Assembly (NCBI GenBank): GCA_020439485.1
Contig: JAGQSP010000370.1
Coordinates: 3,808-20,117, forward strand
Source: Acidimicrobiales bacterium
Lineage (GTDB): Bacteria; Actinomycetota; Acidimicrobiia; Acidimicrobiales; Poriferisodalaceae
DNA length: 16,310 bases
Reading direction: 5' to 3'
Of the stretch, positions 8,058 through 15,070 are shown piece by piece; the stretch's first letter is position 1, and each line of letters opens with the position of its first letter. A program made the position numbers and the translations under genes. The notes beneath the pieces were generated by a model that was given only the letters and a program-made list of their open reading frames with translations, was not told the DNA's origin and searched no databases.

Positions 8058-9110
8058 TCAGTCCGCGATGACTACGCCCAGGCCCGGGCCCGCCGGCGGC
8101 AGCACCATGCCGTCGACCAATGGTGGCAGCTGAGCCCGGTGCGAGAAACCGACCTGGGGGCGCACCCACGGGATCTCGAGCCACTTCGTGGCCGGACTCG
8201 TGAAGCCCCATTGGATCGATGCGTACAGCGCAGGCCCCAGTCTGAAGTTGTGGGGGCTCAGCGCCACGCTGTGCAGCTCGGCCAGGGTGCTGACCCGCCT
8301 GGCTGCGGTGAGCCCGCCGATCTTGGTGATCTCGGGCTGCAGATAGGTGATGGCACCGGTGCGAAGCAGACGGTCGAAGTCCTCGAGGGTGTACTCGTTC
8401 TCGCCGCCGGCGACGGCGCACGGCACCGCCGCTGCGACCCTGGTGATGGCGCGGTGGTCGCGCATGGGTCGTACCGGTTCCTCGAACCAGACGATGCCGA
8501 ACTGGCCGAGGCGCCGACCGTGTTCGATGGCTTCGACGACATCGAAGTGCCCGTTGACGTCGACCATGATGTCGAGCGAGTCCCCGAATTCGGTTCGCAG
8601 CAGACCGGTCAGTTCTGGATCTAGCTCGTGGAGCTTCACGGCTGTGAACCCGTATTCAATGGCCCGGGCAGTCTCGGCCACCAACAGGGCCGGCTCTCGT
8701 AGCGGAGGCAGGCTGGCATAGCCGCGGATAGCCGCCTGGGCTGGCCCACCGAACAACGACATAACGGGCCTGTTGAGGCGTTTGCCCAGCAGATCCCAAA
8801 GGGCGAGATCCACGCCCGACAGCCCCATGGTGAATATTCCCTGGTCGGCGTAGCGGTAGCCCCAGTCCGACAGTTCGAACCAGATGCTTTCGATCTCGTC
8901 GGCCTCGCGGCCCACCAGTCGGGGCGCCAACAGATCGTCGACGACCGACTTGATGGGCCGGGCCTCTCGACCTGGCTCCGCCGCGTCTTTGATACCCCAC
9001 CAAGCCTCGCCTTGGCCCACCACGCCGTCGGTGTCCTCGACCTCAACCACCAGGTTCGAAAGGGTCCGGTCGGTGAGGATCTCGGCTGTGACAGACCTGA
9101 TCTGAGCCAT
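8058..9110 (-). CDS. Mandelate racemase/muconate lactonizing enzyme family protein (enolase superfamily)
   Basis: A 350-residue enolase-superfamily enzyme: an N-terminal capping domain (about 1-115) followed by a TIM-barrel. The Mg2+ ligands are D184 (VDVNG), E210 (WFEEP) and E237 (GGENE). The His base is H287 in SPHNF. Its dyad partner, normally Asp in mandelate racemase (QPD), is E260 (QPEITKIGG), with the family spacing of 27 residues to H287. The second-strand motif is K159-L-H161 rather than KxK. The reaction is therefore abstraction of a proton alpha to a carboxylate, as in a sugar-acid dehydratase or racemase; the substrate is unknown. ATG 9110 has no Shine-Dalgarno, but TAGGTT lies 6 nt upstream, consistent with a leaderless mRNA. 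Confidence 0.9.
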   Translation of the reverse strand: MAQIRSVTAEILTDRTLSNLVVEVEDTDGVVGQGEAWWGIKDAAEPGREARPIKSVVDDLLAPRLVGREADEIESIWFELSDWGYRYADQGIFTMGLSGVDLALWDLLGKRLNRPVMSLFGGPAQAAIRGYASLPPLREPALLVAETARAIEYGFTAVKLHELDPELTGLLRTEFGDSLDIMVDVNGHFDVVEAIEHGRRLGQFGIVWFEEPVRPMRDHRAITRVAAAVPCAVAGGENEYTLEDFDRLLRTGAITYLQPEITKIGGLTAARRVSTLAELHSVALSPHNFRLGPALYASIQWGFTSPATKWLEIPWVRPQVGFSHRAQLPPLVDGMVLPPAGPGLGVVIAD

Positions 9111-9172
9111 CGGCCAAACCTAACCGGCCACCCAGTGTCTGACGAAACGGGCGACCGGTCCGTCGCTGGCGT

Positions 9173-9412
9173 TCACGACAGCTTCTGTCTCAGGTCGTCT
9201 ACCTTGTTCTTGGCGGTGTTCTTCGCCTTGTCGGCGGTGTCCTTGGCCTTGTCAGCGAGGTCGTCGAACTTGCTCTTCAGGTCGTCGACCTTCTCCTTGG
9301 CCTCGCCTTCGGCTTCGTCGAGCTCGCCTTCCATCGCGAGCTCGTCATCGTCGGTGAGATCTCCGGCCGCCTGCTTGGCACGGCCCTTCAGCTTGTCGGT
9401 TTCAGCAGACAT
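9173..9412 (-). CDS. CsbD family stress protein
   Basis: A 79-residue, highly charged protein. Residues 6-41 match the CsbD domain (DKLKGRAKQAAGDLTDD, then the EGELDEAEGEAKEKVDD helix). The C-terminal 35 residues are an Ala/Lys/Asp-rich amphipathic repeat (DKAKDTADKAKNTAKNK) resembling LEA-type stress proteins. CsbD was defined in Bacillus as a SigB-dependent general stress protein of unknown mechanism. GAGGAG lies 4 nt before ATG 9412. A GTTT-N15-GGGTAG promoter stands 31 nt upstream of the start, so SigB-like control is supported here too. The gene follows the AI-2E permease on the same strand but has its own promoter. Confidence 0.9.
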   Translation of the reverse strand: MSAETDKLKGRAKQAAGDLTDDDELAMEGELDEAEGEAKEKVDDLKSKFDDLADKAKDTADKAKNTAKNKVDDLRQKLS

Positions 9413-9442
9413 GTGTCTCCTCGTGTTGGGTACGCCTCGTGC

Positions 9443-9467
9443 CTACCCAGACACACACATGTCAAAC
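9443..9467 (-). promoter_or_regulatory. SigB/SigF-type promoter of csbD
   Basis: Read on the minus strand: GTTT (9467-9464), 15 nt, GGGTAG (9448-9443). This matches the general-stress sigma consensus GTTT-N15-17-GGGTA, and the downstream gene is a known stress family. Confidence 0.8.
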
Positions 9468-9481
9468 ATCGCCTACCAACC

Positions 9482-10570
9482 TCAGCCGTCGCCCGCGCCG
9501 ACAGGCCAGGGTGCGCGATGGCTTCGAAGTACCCCGATCGCCGTCGTCATCACAGCTGCCAGGGGTACTGCGACAAATGCACCGATTACCCCGGCAATCG
9601 CTCCGCCGGCAGCCAAGGCGGCCAGAACCGCGGCGGGATGCAGAGGCACCTGGCGCCCCATGACCACGGGCATCACTACATCGCCTTCGATCTGCTGCAC
9701 CGCCAGCGTCAAGATGACGACCAGGGCAGCATCGCCGGGTCCATTGGCGACCAGGGCCACCAGCGCTGCAAGCCCGCCGGCCGCGGTGGCTCCGACAACG
9801 GGCAGGAACGCCCCGAAGAACGTGATGACGGCAAGAGGTATCACCAACGGCACGCCGATCAACAACAGGCCGACGCCTATTGCAACCGAGTCGACCACCC
9901 CGGTGATCGACACCGCTTTCAGGTAGGCGCTCAGCGTGGCCACCGCCTCGCGGCCCGCTTGGTCGACGGCGCGACGGCGTTGCGGATGAACGTGTTCGAC
10001 GAGCCAGCCCCACATCTCGGGCCCGTCCTTGACAAAGAAGAAGGTCAGGGCTGCGGTCAGGAACAGGCCGCTCAGCAGCTCGACCACCAGGGTCGCCCGG
10101 CTCGTCCCCAACGACGACACGCCACCTATCACCGACTGACGCAACCGCTGCTCGATGTCGTCGATGGTCTGTTCGGACAGGTCTAACGGGCCGGTTGCCA
10201 GCCAGTTGCGAACATCGTTCGCAACGTCGCTCCAGCGCGCCGAGTCTTGGGTCAGCTCGGCTGTGAGGCCCCAAGCCGCACCCGCCAGCACGCCGCCAAC
10301 GACCGTCAACACGCCCACCAGCACCAACCATGTCGCCGCCAGAGCGGGAACACCCCTCCTGGTCAGCCTCCTGACCAGCGGTGACAACACCGACGCGACC
10401 ATCGTCGCCACCAGTATCGGCACCACGACGACGCGCAACTGCAGCGCCATCCATCCGAGCGCAAGTGCAGCGACGCCGATGACCAACAGACGCCAGGCCC
10501 ACCCGGTCAGGCGCACCAGCCACCTGGGTGGTTCGAGAAACGCTCGGTCTGGTGCTTGGGCCTCCGACAT
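9482..10570 (-). CDS. AI-2E family transporter (putative permease)
   Basis: A 362-residue membrane protein of the AI-2E exporter/permease family (TqsA/YdiK/PerM type). An N-terminal pair of helices is followed by a long amphipathic periplasmic-type segment (about 120-170: ELTQDSARWSDVANDV... LRQSVIGGVSSLG). A cluster of membrane helices then includes TFFFVKDGPEMWGWL and the conserved C-terminal block VMPVVMGRQVPLHPAAVLAALAAGG. Members export autoinducer-2 or other small solutes, or act in Na+/H+ exchange and stress; the cargo is unknown here. ATG 10570 is chosen over the upstream in-frame extension because the family begins there, and a GTTT-N16-GGGTAG promoter ends 11 nt before it. The leader is very short and has no Shine-Dalgarno. 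Confidence 0.88.
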   Translation of the reverse strand: MSEAQAPDRAFLEPPRWLVRLTGWAWRLLVIGVAALALGWMALQLRVVVVPILVATMVASVLSPLVRRLTRRGVPALAATWLVLVGVLTVVGGVLAGAAWGLTAELTQDSARWSDVANDVRNWLATGPLDLSEQTIDDIEQRLRQSVIGGVSSLGTSRATLVVELLSGLFLTAALTFFFVKDGPEMWGWLVEHVHPQRRRAVDQAGREAVATLSAYLKAVSITGVVDSVAIGVGLLLIGVPLVIPLAVITFFGAFLPVVGATAAGGLAALVALVANGPGDAALVVILTLAVQQIEGDVVMPVVMGRQVPLHPAAVLAALAAGGAIAGVIGAFVAVPLAAVMTTAIGVLRSHRAPWPVGAGDG

Positions 10571-10580
10571 CGGTGGCGAC

Positions 10581-10606
10581 CTACCCCGCCAATGCCGGCG
10601 CCAAAC
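10581..10606 (-). promoter_or_regulatory. SigB/SigF-type promoter of the AI-2E permease gene
   Basis: On the minus strand: GTTT (10606-10603), 16 nt, GGGTAG (10586-10581), 10 nt before ATG 10570. The predicted transcript is nearly leaderless. Confidence 0.75.
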
Positions 10607-10632
10607 GTACCGACCGTTGTCGTGTGGGTCGG

Positions 10633-10659
10633 GTTTCGCCCGACCCCACCCGGGGGTAG
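10633..10659 (+). promoter_or_regulatory. SigB/SigF-type promoter of the DUF6328 gene
   Basis: GTTT (10633-10636), 17 nt, GGGTAG (10654-10659), followed by a 26-nt gap to ATG 10686 that contains GGGGAA as a possible Shine-Dalgarno. It lies back to back with the AI-2E promoter, the two GTTT boxes being 26 bp apart. Confidence 0.72.
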
Positions 10660-10685
10660 GCCGTACCTCGGGGAACGACCACGAG

Positions 10686-11192
10686 ATGACGATGAACGAA
10701 ACGACCACAACACCAGACTCAGCAGCACAACCCTCGGGCGCAGGGGAAGACGACGAAGTCGACGAACAGTTCCGAGCCCTACTGGAGGGCTTGCGCACCT
10801 CACTTCCAGGAGTACAGGTGCTGTTCGGCTTCCTGCTGGTGGCGCCTTTCCAGTCCGACTTCGATGGTTACGACCGCAGCACCATCGTCAGCTTCACCGT
10901 CGCTTTCTTGTCGGCCGCGGTGTCGTCGATGCTGTTCATCGCCCCCAGCGTTCACCAACGACTTCGGGCACCGCGGTCCGGGCTGCGACGCCGCTCGAAG
11001 AAGCACCTCATCATCGCAACCTGGCTGACGATCGCCGGCACCGTCGCCATGGGCGTCGCCATCGTCGCAACGGTCTTCCTGGTGTCGACCTTCGTGTTCG
11101 ACACCGTGTGGTCGAGTGCCGTCGCCGCCTCCCTGGCCGCAGTGCTGGTGTGGGCGTGGTTCTACCTGCCCCTGAAGTGGAGTACCGACTGA
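10686..11192 (+). CDS. DUF6328 family small membrane protein
   Basis: A 168-residue protein with a charged N-terminal 30 residues, the family motif LLEGLRTSLPGVQVLFGFLL (about 36-55), and four predicted membrane helices. These are VQVLFGFLLVAPF, VSFTVAFLSAAVSSMLFIAPS, a helix around IIATWLTIAGTVAMGVAIVA, and a final one ending WAWFYLPLKW. The segment after helix 2 (APSVHQRLRAP) is the conserved cytoplasmic loop of DUF6328. The function is unknown. ATG 10686 or ATG 10692 could start it; 10686 is used because of the spacing from GGGGAA. It is divergent from the AI-2E permease, both having stress-type promoters, which suggests co-regulation. Confidence 0.85.
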   Translation: MTMNETTTTPDSAAQPSGAGEDDEVDEQFRALLEGLRTSLPGVQVLFGFLLVAPFQSDFDGYDRSTIVSFTVAFLSAAVSSMLFIAPSVHQRLRAPRSGLRRRSKKHLIIATWLTIAGTVAMGVAIVATVFLVSTFVFDTVWSSAVAASLAAVLVWAWFYLPLKWSTD

Positions 11193-11224
11193 GCCTGAAA
11201 CCTCTCCGAGATGTCATGACGCGG

Positions 11225-11259
11225 CGTCCCCGCACCCTTGGGGCGTGGGTGCGGGGACG
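11225..11259 (+). terminator. GC-rich hairpin terminator after the DUF6328 gene
   Basis: A perfect 13-bp stem (arms 11225-11237 and 11247-11259) with a 9-nt loop lies 33 nt after the DUF6328 stop. There is no T tract, as is common for actinobacterial terminators. It precedes three smaller hairpins in the same interval. Confidence 0.65.
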
Positions 11260-11275
11260 TGGATGGCCTCGATAC

Positions 11276-11361
11276 GGGCGTCAGTTCTGCTGACGCCATA
11301 CCCTTCGGGCGTCAGTTCTGCTGACGCCATACCCTTCGGGCGTCAGTTCTGCTGACGCCAT
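11276..11361. repeat. 31-bp tandem repeat, each unit a hairpin
   Basis: Two identical 31-bp units begin at 11276 and 11307, and the first 24 bp of a third begin at 11338. Each carries a perfect inverted repeat: GGCGTCAG, a 5-nt loop (TTCTG), then CTGACGCC. The third copy overlaps the last codons and stop of the PRC-barrel gene (stop 11343-11345 on the minus strand), so the array may have grown by duplication of that gene's tail. Arms of neighbouring units can also pair with each other. It probably terminates transcription from both converging genes. Confidence 0.85.
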
Positions 11362-11999
11362 GCCTCGAGGGACGAGGCAGGCAGGCCCAGCCGGACCGAT
11401 CTGGCATCGATCGAGGCGATGAAGTGGGCGGGAATCATCCGCGGTTCTCGGAACCACCCGGGGTCGACCTCGATGGCGACTATCGCCCCGCCATCGGTGA
11501 CCTCGGCGCCCGCAACGCTGCCGACCTTCTCTCCATCGGACGAGAACACGTCGGCTCCTGTCGGGACCGCCACCTCGTCATCGGGGATGTTGCGGTCTGT
11601 GCGCTCGATGACTCGCGGCGTAGCCATGTGCCTCGAGTAGGTGGGCGCAGGGCCACCAGCCCCGTAGGCGGGATAGCCCCAAACCAAAAGGCCTGCGGCC
11701 TGCGGCGGGTACTCGTTGTATGCGTCGGCTTCCTCGACTCGCACGTAGTAGCTCTCCTCGAAACGAGCCAGGTCGTCCAAGTCGACCTCCTCGTTGAGCG
11801 TGATCTGATCCTCGTCGGCACGGGCGACGAACGCCACTGGTACGACACGTTCCTCGGGAAAGAAGAATCCCTTGGACAAGACGAGATGGCTGATCTGCTT
11901 GCGACGTGGGTCCGCGACGAGCCGCTCGACCTTGCCTAGATCGTTGCCGTCCGCCGACACCACTTGGGTTCCTTCCGTGAACTGCAAAGTCTGCGTCAT
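11343..11999 (-). CDS. PRC-barrel domain protein
   Basis: A 218-residue soluble protein. Residues 8-75 form a PRC-barrel (GTQVVSADGNDLGKVERLVAD, then ISHLVLSKGF, EERVVPVAFV and DQITLNEEVDL). A Pro/Tyr/Gly-rich linker (about 95-125) leads to a second PRC-like or DUF2171-like domain (GADVFSSDGEKVGSVAG to the end). PRC-barrels occur in photosynthetic reaction centres and in RimM, and stand-alone ones are common in desiccation- or stress-related gene sets of high-GC bacteria; the role here is unproven. ATG 11999 is chosen over the long upstream extension because GAGGAG lies 8-9 nt before it and the domain starts there. A GTTT-N15-GGGTAG promoter is at 12040-12064. The 3' end runs into the tandem hairpin repeat. 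Confidence 0.88.
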   Translation of the reverse strand: MTQTLQFTEGTQVVSADGNDLGKVERLVADPRRKQISHLVLSKGFFFPEERVVPVAFVARADEDQITLNEEVDLDDLARFEESYYVRVEEADAYNEYPPQAAGLLVWGYPAYGAGGPAPTYSRHMATPRVIERTDRNIPDDEVAVPTGADVFSSDGEKVGSVAGAEVTDGGAIVAIEVDPGWFREPRMIPAHFIASIDARSVRLGLPASSLEAWRQQN

Positions 12000-12039
12000 G
12001 GGTTTCACTCCTCTGTGTTTGTCGGTGTACGTGCATGGA

Positions 12040-12064
12040 CTACCCGATGAGCGGCATCTGAAAC
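12040..12064 (-). promoter_or_regulatory. SigB/SigF-type promoter of the PRC-barrel gene
   Basis: On the minus strand: GTTT (12064-12061), 15 nt, GGGTAG (12045-12040), leaving a leader of about 33 nt with a good GAGGAG before ATG 11999. Confidence 0.78.
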
Positions 12065-12089
12065 ATCGGACCTGACTCACAGCTGCTTG

Positions 12090-12115
12090 GTTTGTGGCCC
12101 CGCGTCTGCGGGTAG
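12090..12115 (+). promoter_or_regulatory. SigB/SigF-type promoter of the small membrane-anchored protein gene
   Basis: GTTT (12090-12093), 16 nt, GGGTAG (12110-12115), 10 nt before ATG 12126. It is back to back with the PRC-barrel promoter, 25 bp separating the two GTTT boxes, the same arrangement as at 10581-10659. Confidence 0.75.
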
Positions 12116-12125
12116 ACCCACCGCC

Positions 12126-12413
12126 ATGAAGATCACCCGAACACTGAAGACGATGGCGTTCACCGCATTGGCTGGCGCTGTCGCGTCGTACTTCCTCGAC
12201 CCGCGGTCGGGCCAGCTGAGGCGCGAGCGCCTGGCCGGCGCAGCCGAGCGGCGCCGCCGTGACCTCGATCACCTCAGGTCCAGCGTCAGCCGTGTTGCCA
12301 ACGCCGTCACACCCGACGGCACAGAAGAGACAGCCGTCTCACCCGACGGCACAGAAGAGACACCCGACGACGAGCACCACATATCGCTGGAAGCCGAGGT
12401 CGCTGTCGGCTGA
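12126..12413 (+). CDS. Small YtxH-like membrane-anchored protein with acidic repeat tail
   Basis: A 95-residue protein. An N-terminal hydrophobic helix (about 10-24, FTALAGAVASYFL) is followed by DPRSGQLRRERL. The pattern YF(L/F)DPxxGxxRRxR recurs in small YtxH- or BON-linked actinobacterial proteins anchored to the membrane. A basic helix follows (AAERRRRDLDHLRSSV). The tail is acidic and contains two copies of PDGTEET, encoded by a 30-bp tandem repeat. No specific function is known. ATG 12126 has no Shine-Dalgarno; the stress-type promoter ends 10 nt before it, implying an almost leaderless mRNA. It converges on the Rieske gene 18 bp away. Confidence 0.7.
   Translation: MKITRTLKTMAFTALAGAVASYFLDPRSGQLRRERLAGAAERRRRDLDHLRSSVSRVANAVTPDGTEETAVSPDGTEETPDDEHHISLEAEVAVG
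12310..12362 (+). repeat. 30-bp tandem duplication within the small protein gene
   Basis: Two identical 23-bp blocks (12310-12332 and 12340-12362) lie at a 30-bp period, each encoding PDGTEET. The in-frame duplication lengthens the acidic tail by ten residues and is a likely site of length variation between strains. Confidence 0.85.
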
Positions 12414-12431
12414 CCCGACCGCCCGTGCAGG

Positions 12432-13667
12432 TCAGTCGAAGTACTGGCCGCACTCGATCTGGACGAGCTCGTCGCCCTCGTCGAATGCCACGTTCAGCGG
12501 ATCGCCGCCGCCGGCAACGTTTTCCATCTGTTCGCGGAACAACCTTCGCAGGGTCCGCACACCACGATCGGAGCTGGCCAGGTGCTCGTCTGAGTGAAGG
12601 GTTATTTCGCCCATGCTCTTCATCGCCTCCCAGTCACCCGGGAACCGCTGGGTGGTCTCGAAATCGGGCTCTCCGCTGGGGCGCAGCGCCTCTATCCGCT
12701 CGAAGAAGGTGCGATCCTTACCTCGCAGCACCGTGAAGATACGGAAGTGAGTGTCGTCGACGGGCACCACGAAACCCAGAGCGTCGCCGCGGCCTGGTGC
12801 GCCGAACGGGTTCGAGACGCCACGGATTCCCGGCAGCACCGTCTCGGTTACGGTTCGCAGGCTTCGTCCGTCGGGGATGTCCATTATTCGGGTTGCGGCC
12901 ACCCCGGTTTCGGTGGTGGCGAAGGTGGTCTGGTCAAGACGTTCCCATGGCTGGAAGTCGAGGGTGTCGAACTCGCCATATCGCGACCCGAACTGTGGAC
13001 CCGAGTGGAAGAAGTGAAGCCACATGAAGTGAGCTGGGTCGAGAATGTTCTCGAAGTGCTGGAACCAGTTGAACGGAACCTCGCCGCGGAAATAGCGGCC
13101 GCTGCCGATGTTCTTGTCGTCGGTGAACAGCTGCTCGTCGTCGTCGAGGTTCTCGAACGTGCTGTAGCGCGGCAGCAACGGCTTGCGTTCGGGCGGTCCT
13201 ATGTAGGCCCACACCAGGCCGTACCGCTCGTCGGCGGGATACCACGGCTGCCTGAACTTGTCGCGGTTCTGGCCGTTGTGCGGTTCGCAGGGTTGGTCGG
13301 TGCAGTTGCCCTGCGTATCGAACGCCCAGCCGTGATAGCAGCAGCGGATGCCACAATCGTCGACGCGCGCATACAACAACGACGTTCCCCGATGAATGCA
13401 GCGAGGATGAACCAGGCCCGGCCTTCCGTCGCGGTTGCGAAACAGGATCAGATCTTCGCCCAGCAGCCGCACCTGCTTGGGCACCTCGGTGGCGTCTTCG
13501 CTGGGACCGATCGGGTGCCAATACCGGCGCAGGAGTTCTCCCATAGGCGTACCCGGACCCACCTCGGCCAGCTCGCGGTCGTATTCGCCAGGCGCCTTTC
13601 CGTAGGCCGTTCCCTGATCTGCTCCGGCCGCCCCACCGTGTGAACGTGTCTCATCGGTGATGCTCAT
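12432..13667 (-). CDS. Rieske non-heme iron aromatic ring-hydroxylating oxygenase, alpha subunit
   Basis: A 411-residue oxygenase component. The Rieske [2Fe-2S] ligands are C90 and H92 (CIH) and C109 and H112 (CCYH). The catalytic mononuclear iron ligands are H213 and H218, with the bridging D210 (DPAHFMWLH). A likely third ligand is D345 in GDWEAM. The C-terminal block SMGEITLHSDEHLASSDRGVRTLRR is characteristic of the phthalate-dioxygenase-like, homomeric branch, which needs a separate reductase. None is encoded in the window. The substrate is unknown; aromatic acid, steroid or O-demethylation roles are all possible. AGGGGG lies 7 nt before ATG 13667. A palindrome at 13694-13712 covers the predicted -10, suggesting repressor control. 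It has no stress-type promoter. Confidence 0.94.
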   Translation of the reverse strand: MSITDETRSHGGAAGADQGTAYGKAPGEYDRELAEVGPGTPMGELLRRYWHPIGPSEDATEVPKQVRLLGEDLILFRNRDGRPGLVHPRCIHRGTSLLYARVDDCGIRCCYHGWAFDTQGNCTDQPCEPHNGQNRDKFRQPWYPADERYGLVWAYIGPPERKPLLPRYSTFENLDDDEQLFTDDKNIGSGRYFRGEVPFNWFQHFENILDPAHFMWLHFFHSGPQFGSRYGEFDTLDFQPWERLDQTTFATTETGVAATRIMDIPDGRSLRTVTETVLPGIRGVSNPFGAPGRGDALGFVVPVDDTHFRIFTVLRGKDRTFFERIEALRPSGEPDFETTQRFPGDWEAMKSMGEITLHSDEHLASSDRGVRTLRRLFREQMENVAGGGDPLNVAFDEGDELVQIECGQYFD

Positions 13668-13693
13668 CTGTGTTCCCCCTGCTCGACGCACTT

Positions 13694-13712
13694 GCCATGT
13701 TATGTACATGGC
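13694..13712. promoter_or_regulatory. Palindromic operator candidate at the Rieske gene promoter
   Basis: A perfect 7-bp inverted repeat, GCCATGT-N5-ACATGGC, starts 26 nt before ATG 13667. On the minus strand it contains TAACAT (13702-13697), a plausible -10. A regulator such as a TetR- or GntR-type repressor bound here would block transcription; none is encoded nearby. A read-through terminator of the MFS gene is a weaker alternative because the stem is AT-poor only in the loop and has no T tract. Confidence 0.5.
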
Positions 13713-13758
13713 CATGCCCGCCCCCACCCGGGGCATCGGCCGGCCGTATCACGTTCCT

Positions 13759-15060
13759 CTACTGAACCTCGTCGAGCCGGTAGGCGGTGAACATCGCTGC
13801 AATCGACGCGGCGGCGAACGCCAGGAACACAAACCCCAGACCCAACCCGTCTTGAAGTGTCCCGAACACGCCGGTGACCAGCAGCGCCGCGCCAACGACG
13901 GTGTTGGAGACGGCGGTGAAGACTGCGCGTTCGTCGGCAGCGGCCATGTCGACCAGGTGGGTCGACCGTCCCAGCCTGACACCTTGATATGCCAGCACGA
14001 CCAGGAACAACAGGCCGCCGGCGACCCAAACCGACGACAGCAGGTTTCGGTCGATCGTAACCATCGCCCCTGCAGCCGCGAACAGGAGCGAGCTGGCTGC
14101 CGCACTGCCCAACAAGACCTTGCGCGACGACTTGTCCGAAAGCCGACCCCACAAACGACCACCGATGATCGTTGCGACACCGGATGCGATGACGAAGGGC
14201 CCCAGGCTGGAGGCGCTTCGCCCTCCCGAAGCCGTCAGGGCCAGCACATAGGGCGGCGAGATCGCGGTGACCGTCAGCAGCGACCGAGCCGTTATGAACA
14301 ATCGGAGCTGACGTTCGGTACGAAGTATTGCCAGATTGGCGATGGCTGCGGCTACACCGTCGACGCCACCTTCGGTGGCCCCTGGCGTTTCCTCCAGTCC
14401 GGCGAACAGGCCGGCAGCCAGCGTCCAGAGAGCTCCGGCCAACAACAGCGTCGCCCCTACGCTGGTGGTCGTCAGGGGAATCCAGCCGGTGGCCAGACCC
14501 AGCCCGAACACCAGGGTGGCGGCCGCGGCGATCGACGTAGCCGTGCCTGTCACCGTGCCACGGCGCGACTTCGACACCGTCTTGCCGAGCACGTCCTTGT
14601 ACGAGGCCGAAGCCACACTGCGAGCCAGGGCAAACACGGCTACCAACGCAACTATCGTCCAGGCGGCCCCTCCACCATCGAAGGTCAGCGCAACCAGGCC
14701 CATGGCCGCCACAGCCGCTCCCTGCACAGCGCTCGCCGCGGCCCAGGCCCACTTGCGTACCGACATGGCCCTGACCCGGTGGCCGACGAACAGCTGCGGC
14801 AGCAGGGCCAGGGCCTCTCGTGCCGGCACGATCAGCCCCACCGCCAGGGCAGAGCCGCCCAACGCCGACACCAGCCACACCAGCACCAGCTTGGGGTCGG
14901 CAAGTCCGTCGCCAGTCTTGGTCGCAGAGAGGCTCGCCAGATGACGGCGAAGGTTGGCAGGTTGTTCGTTACATGCGCTGTCTGGAATGTCCTCGCAAAC
15001 GCGATCGGCGCCCTCACCGAAGAGTGCCTCGGTGGCCCGATCGGCCAGGTCGTCGGCCAT
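13759..15060 (-). CDS. MFS transporter
   Basis: A 433-residue multi-pass membrane protein with about twelve helices. The N-terminal 55 residues are hydrophilic (ADDLADRATEALFGEGADRV...). Helix-rich halves flank a central loop near GLEETPGATEGGVDG. The major-facilitator cytoplasmic loop motif is visible in the second half as GRLWGRLSDKSSRKVLL, and a related VGHRVRAMSVRKWAW lies after helix 2. The cargo is unknown. ATG 15060 is used; an in-frame ATG at 15096 would overlap the upstream gene by 26 nt, and neither has a convincing Shine-Dalgarno. The start is 10 nt after the TAG stop of the small gene at 15071, so the two should form an operon driven by the stress-type promoter at 15287. Confidence 0.85.
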   Translation of the reverse strand: MADDLADRATEALFGEGADRVCEDIPDSACNEQPANLRRHLASLSATKTGDGLADPKLVLVWLVSALGGSALAVGLIVPAREALALLPQLFVGHRVRAMSVRKWAWAAASAVQGAAVAAMGLVALTFDGGGAAWTIVALVAVFALARSVASASYKDVLGKTVSKSRRGTVTGTATSIAAAATLVFGLGLATGWIPLTTTSVGATLLLAGALWTLAAGLFAGLEETPGATEGGVDGVAAAIANLAILRTERQLRLFITARSLLTVTAISPPYVLALTASGGRSASSLGPFVIASGVATIIGGRLWGRLSDKSSRKVLLGSAAASSLLFAAAGAMVTIDRNLLSSVWVAGGLLFLVVLAYQGVRLGRSTHLVDMAAADERAVFTAVSNTVVGAALLVTGVFGTLQDGLGLGFVFLAFAAASIAAMFTAYRLDEVQ

Positions 15061-15070
15061 GGCTGTGGGT

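Noticed and set aside
6184..8624. Long open frames overlapping kup on both strands (329 codons minus, 641 codons plus)
   Set aside because: The kup frame contains all family motifs. The others are compositionally biased (Arg/His/Gln-rich) and have no recognisable domain.
11276..11361. CRISPR-like array
   Set aside because: The repeats are directly tandem with a 31-bp period and no unique spacers, and no cas genes are present.
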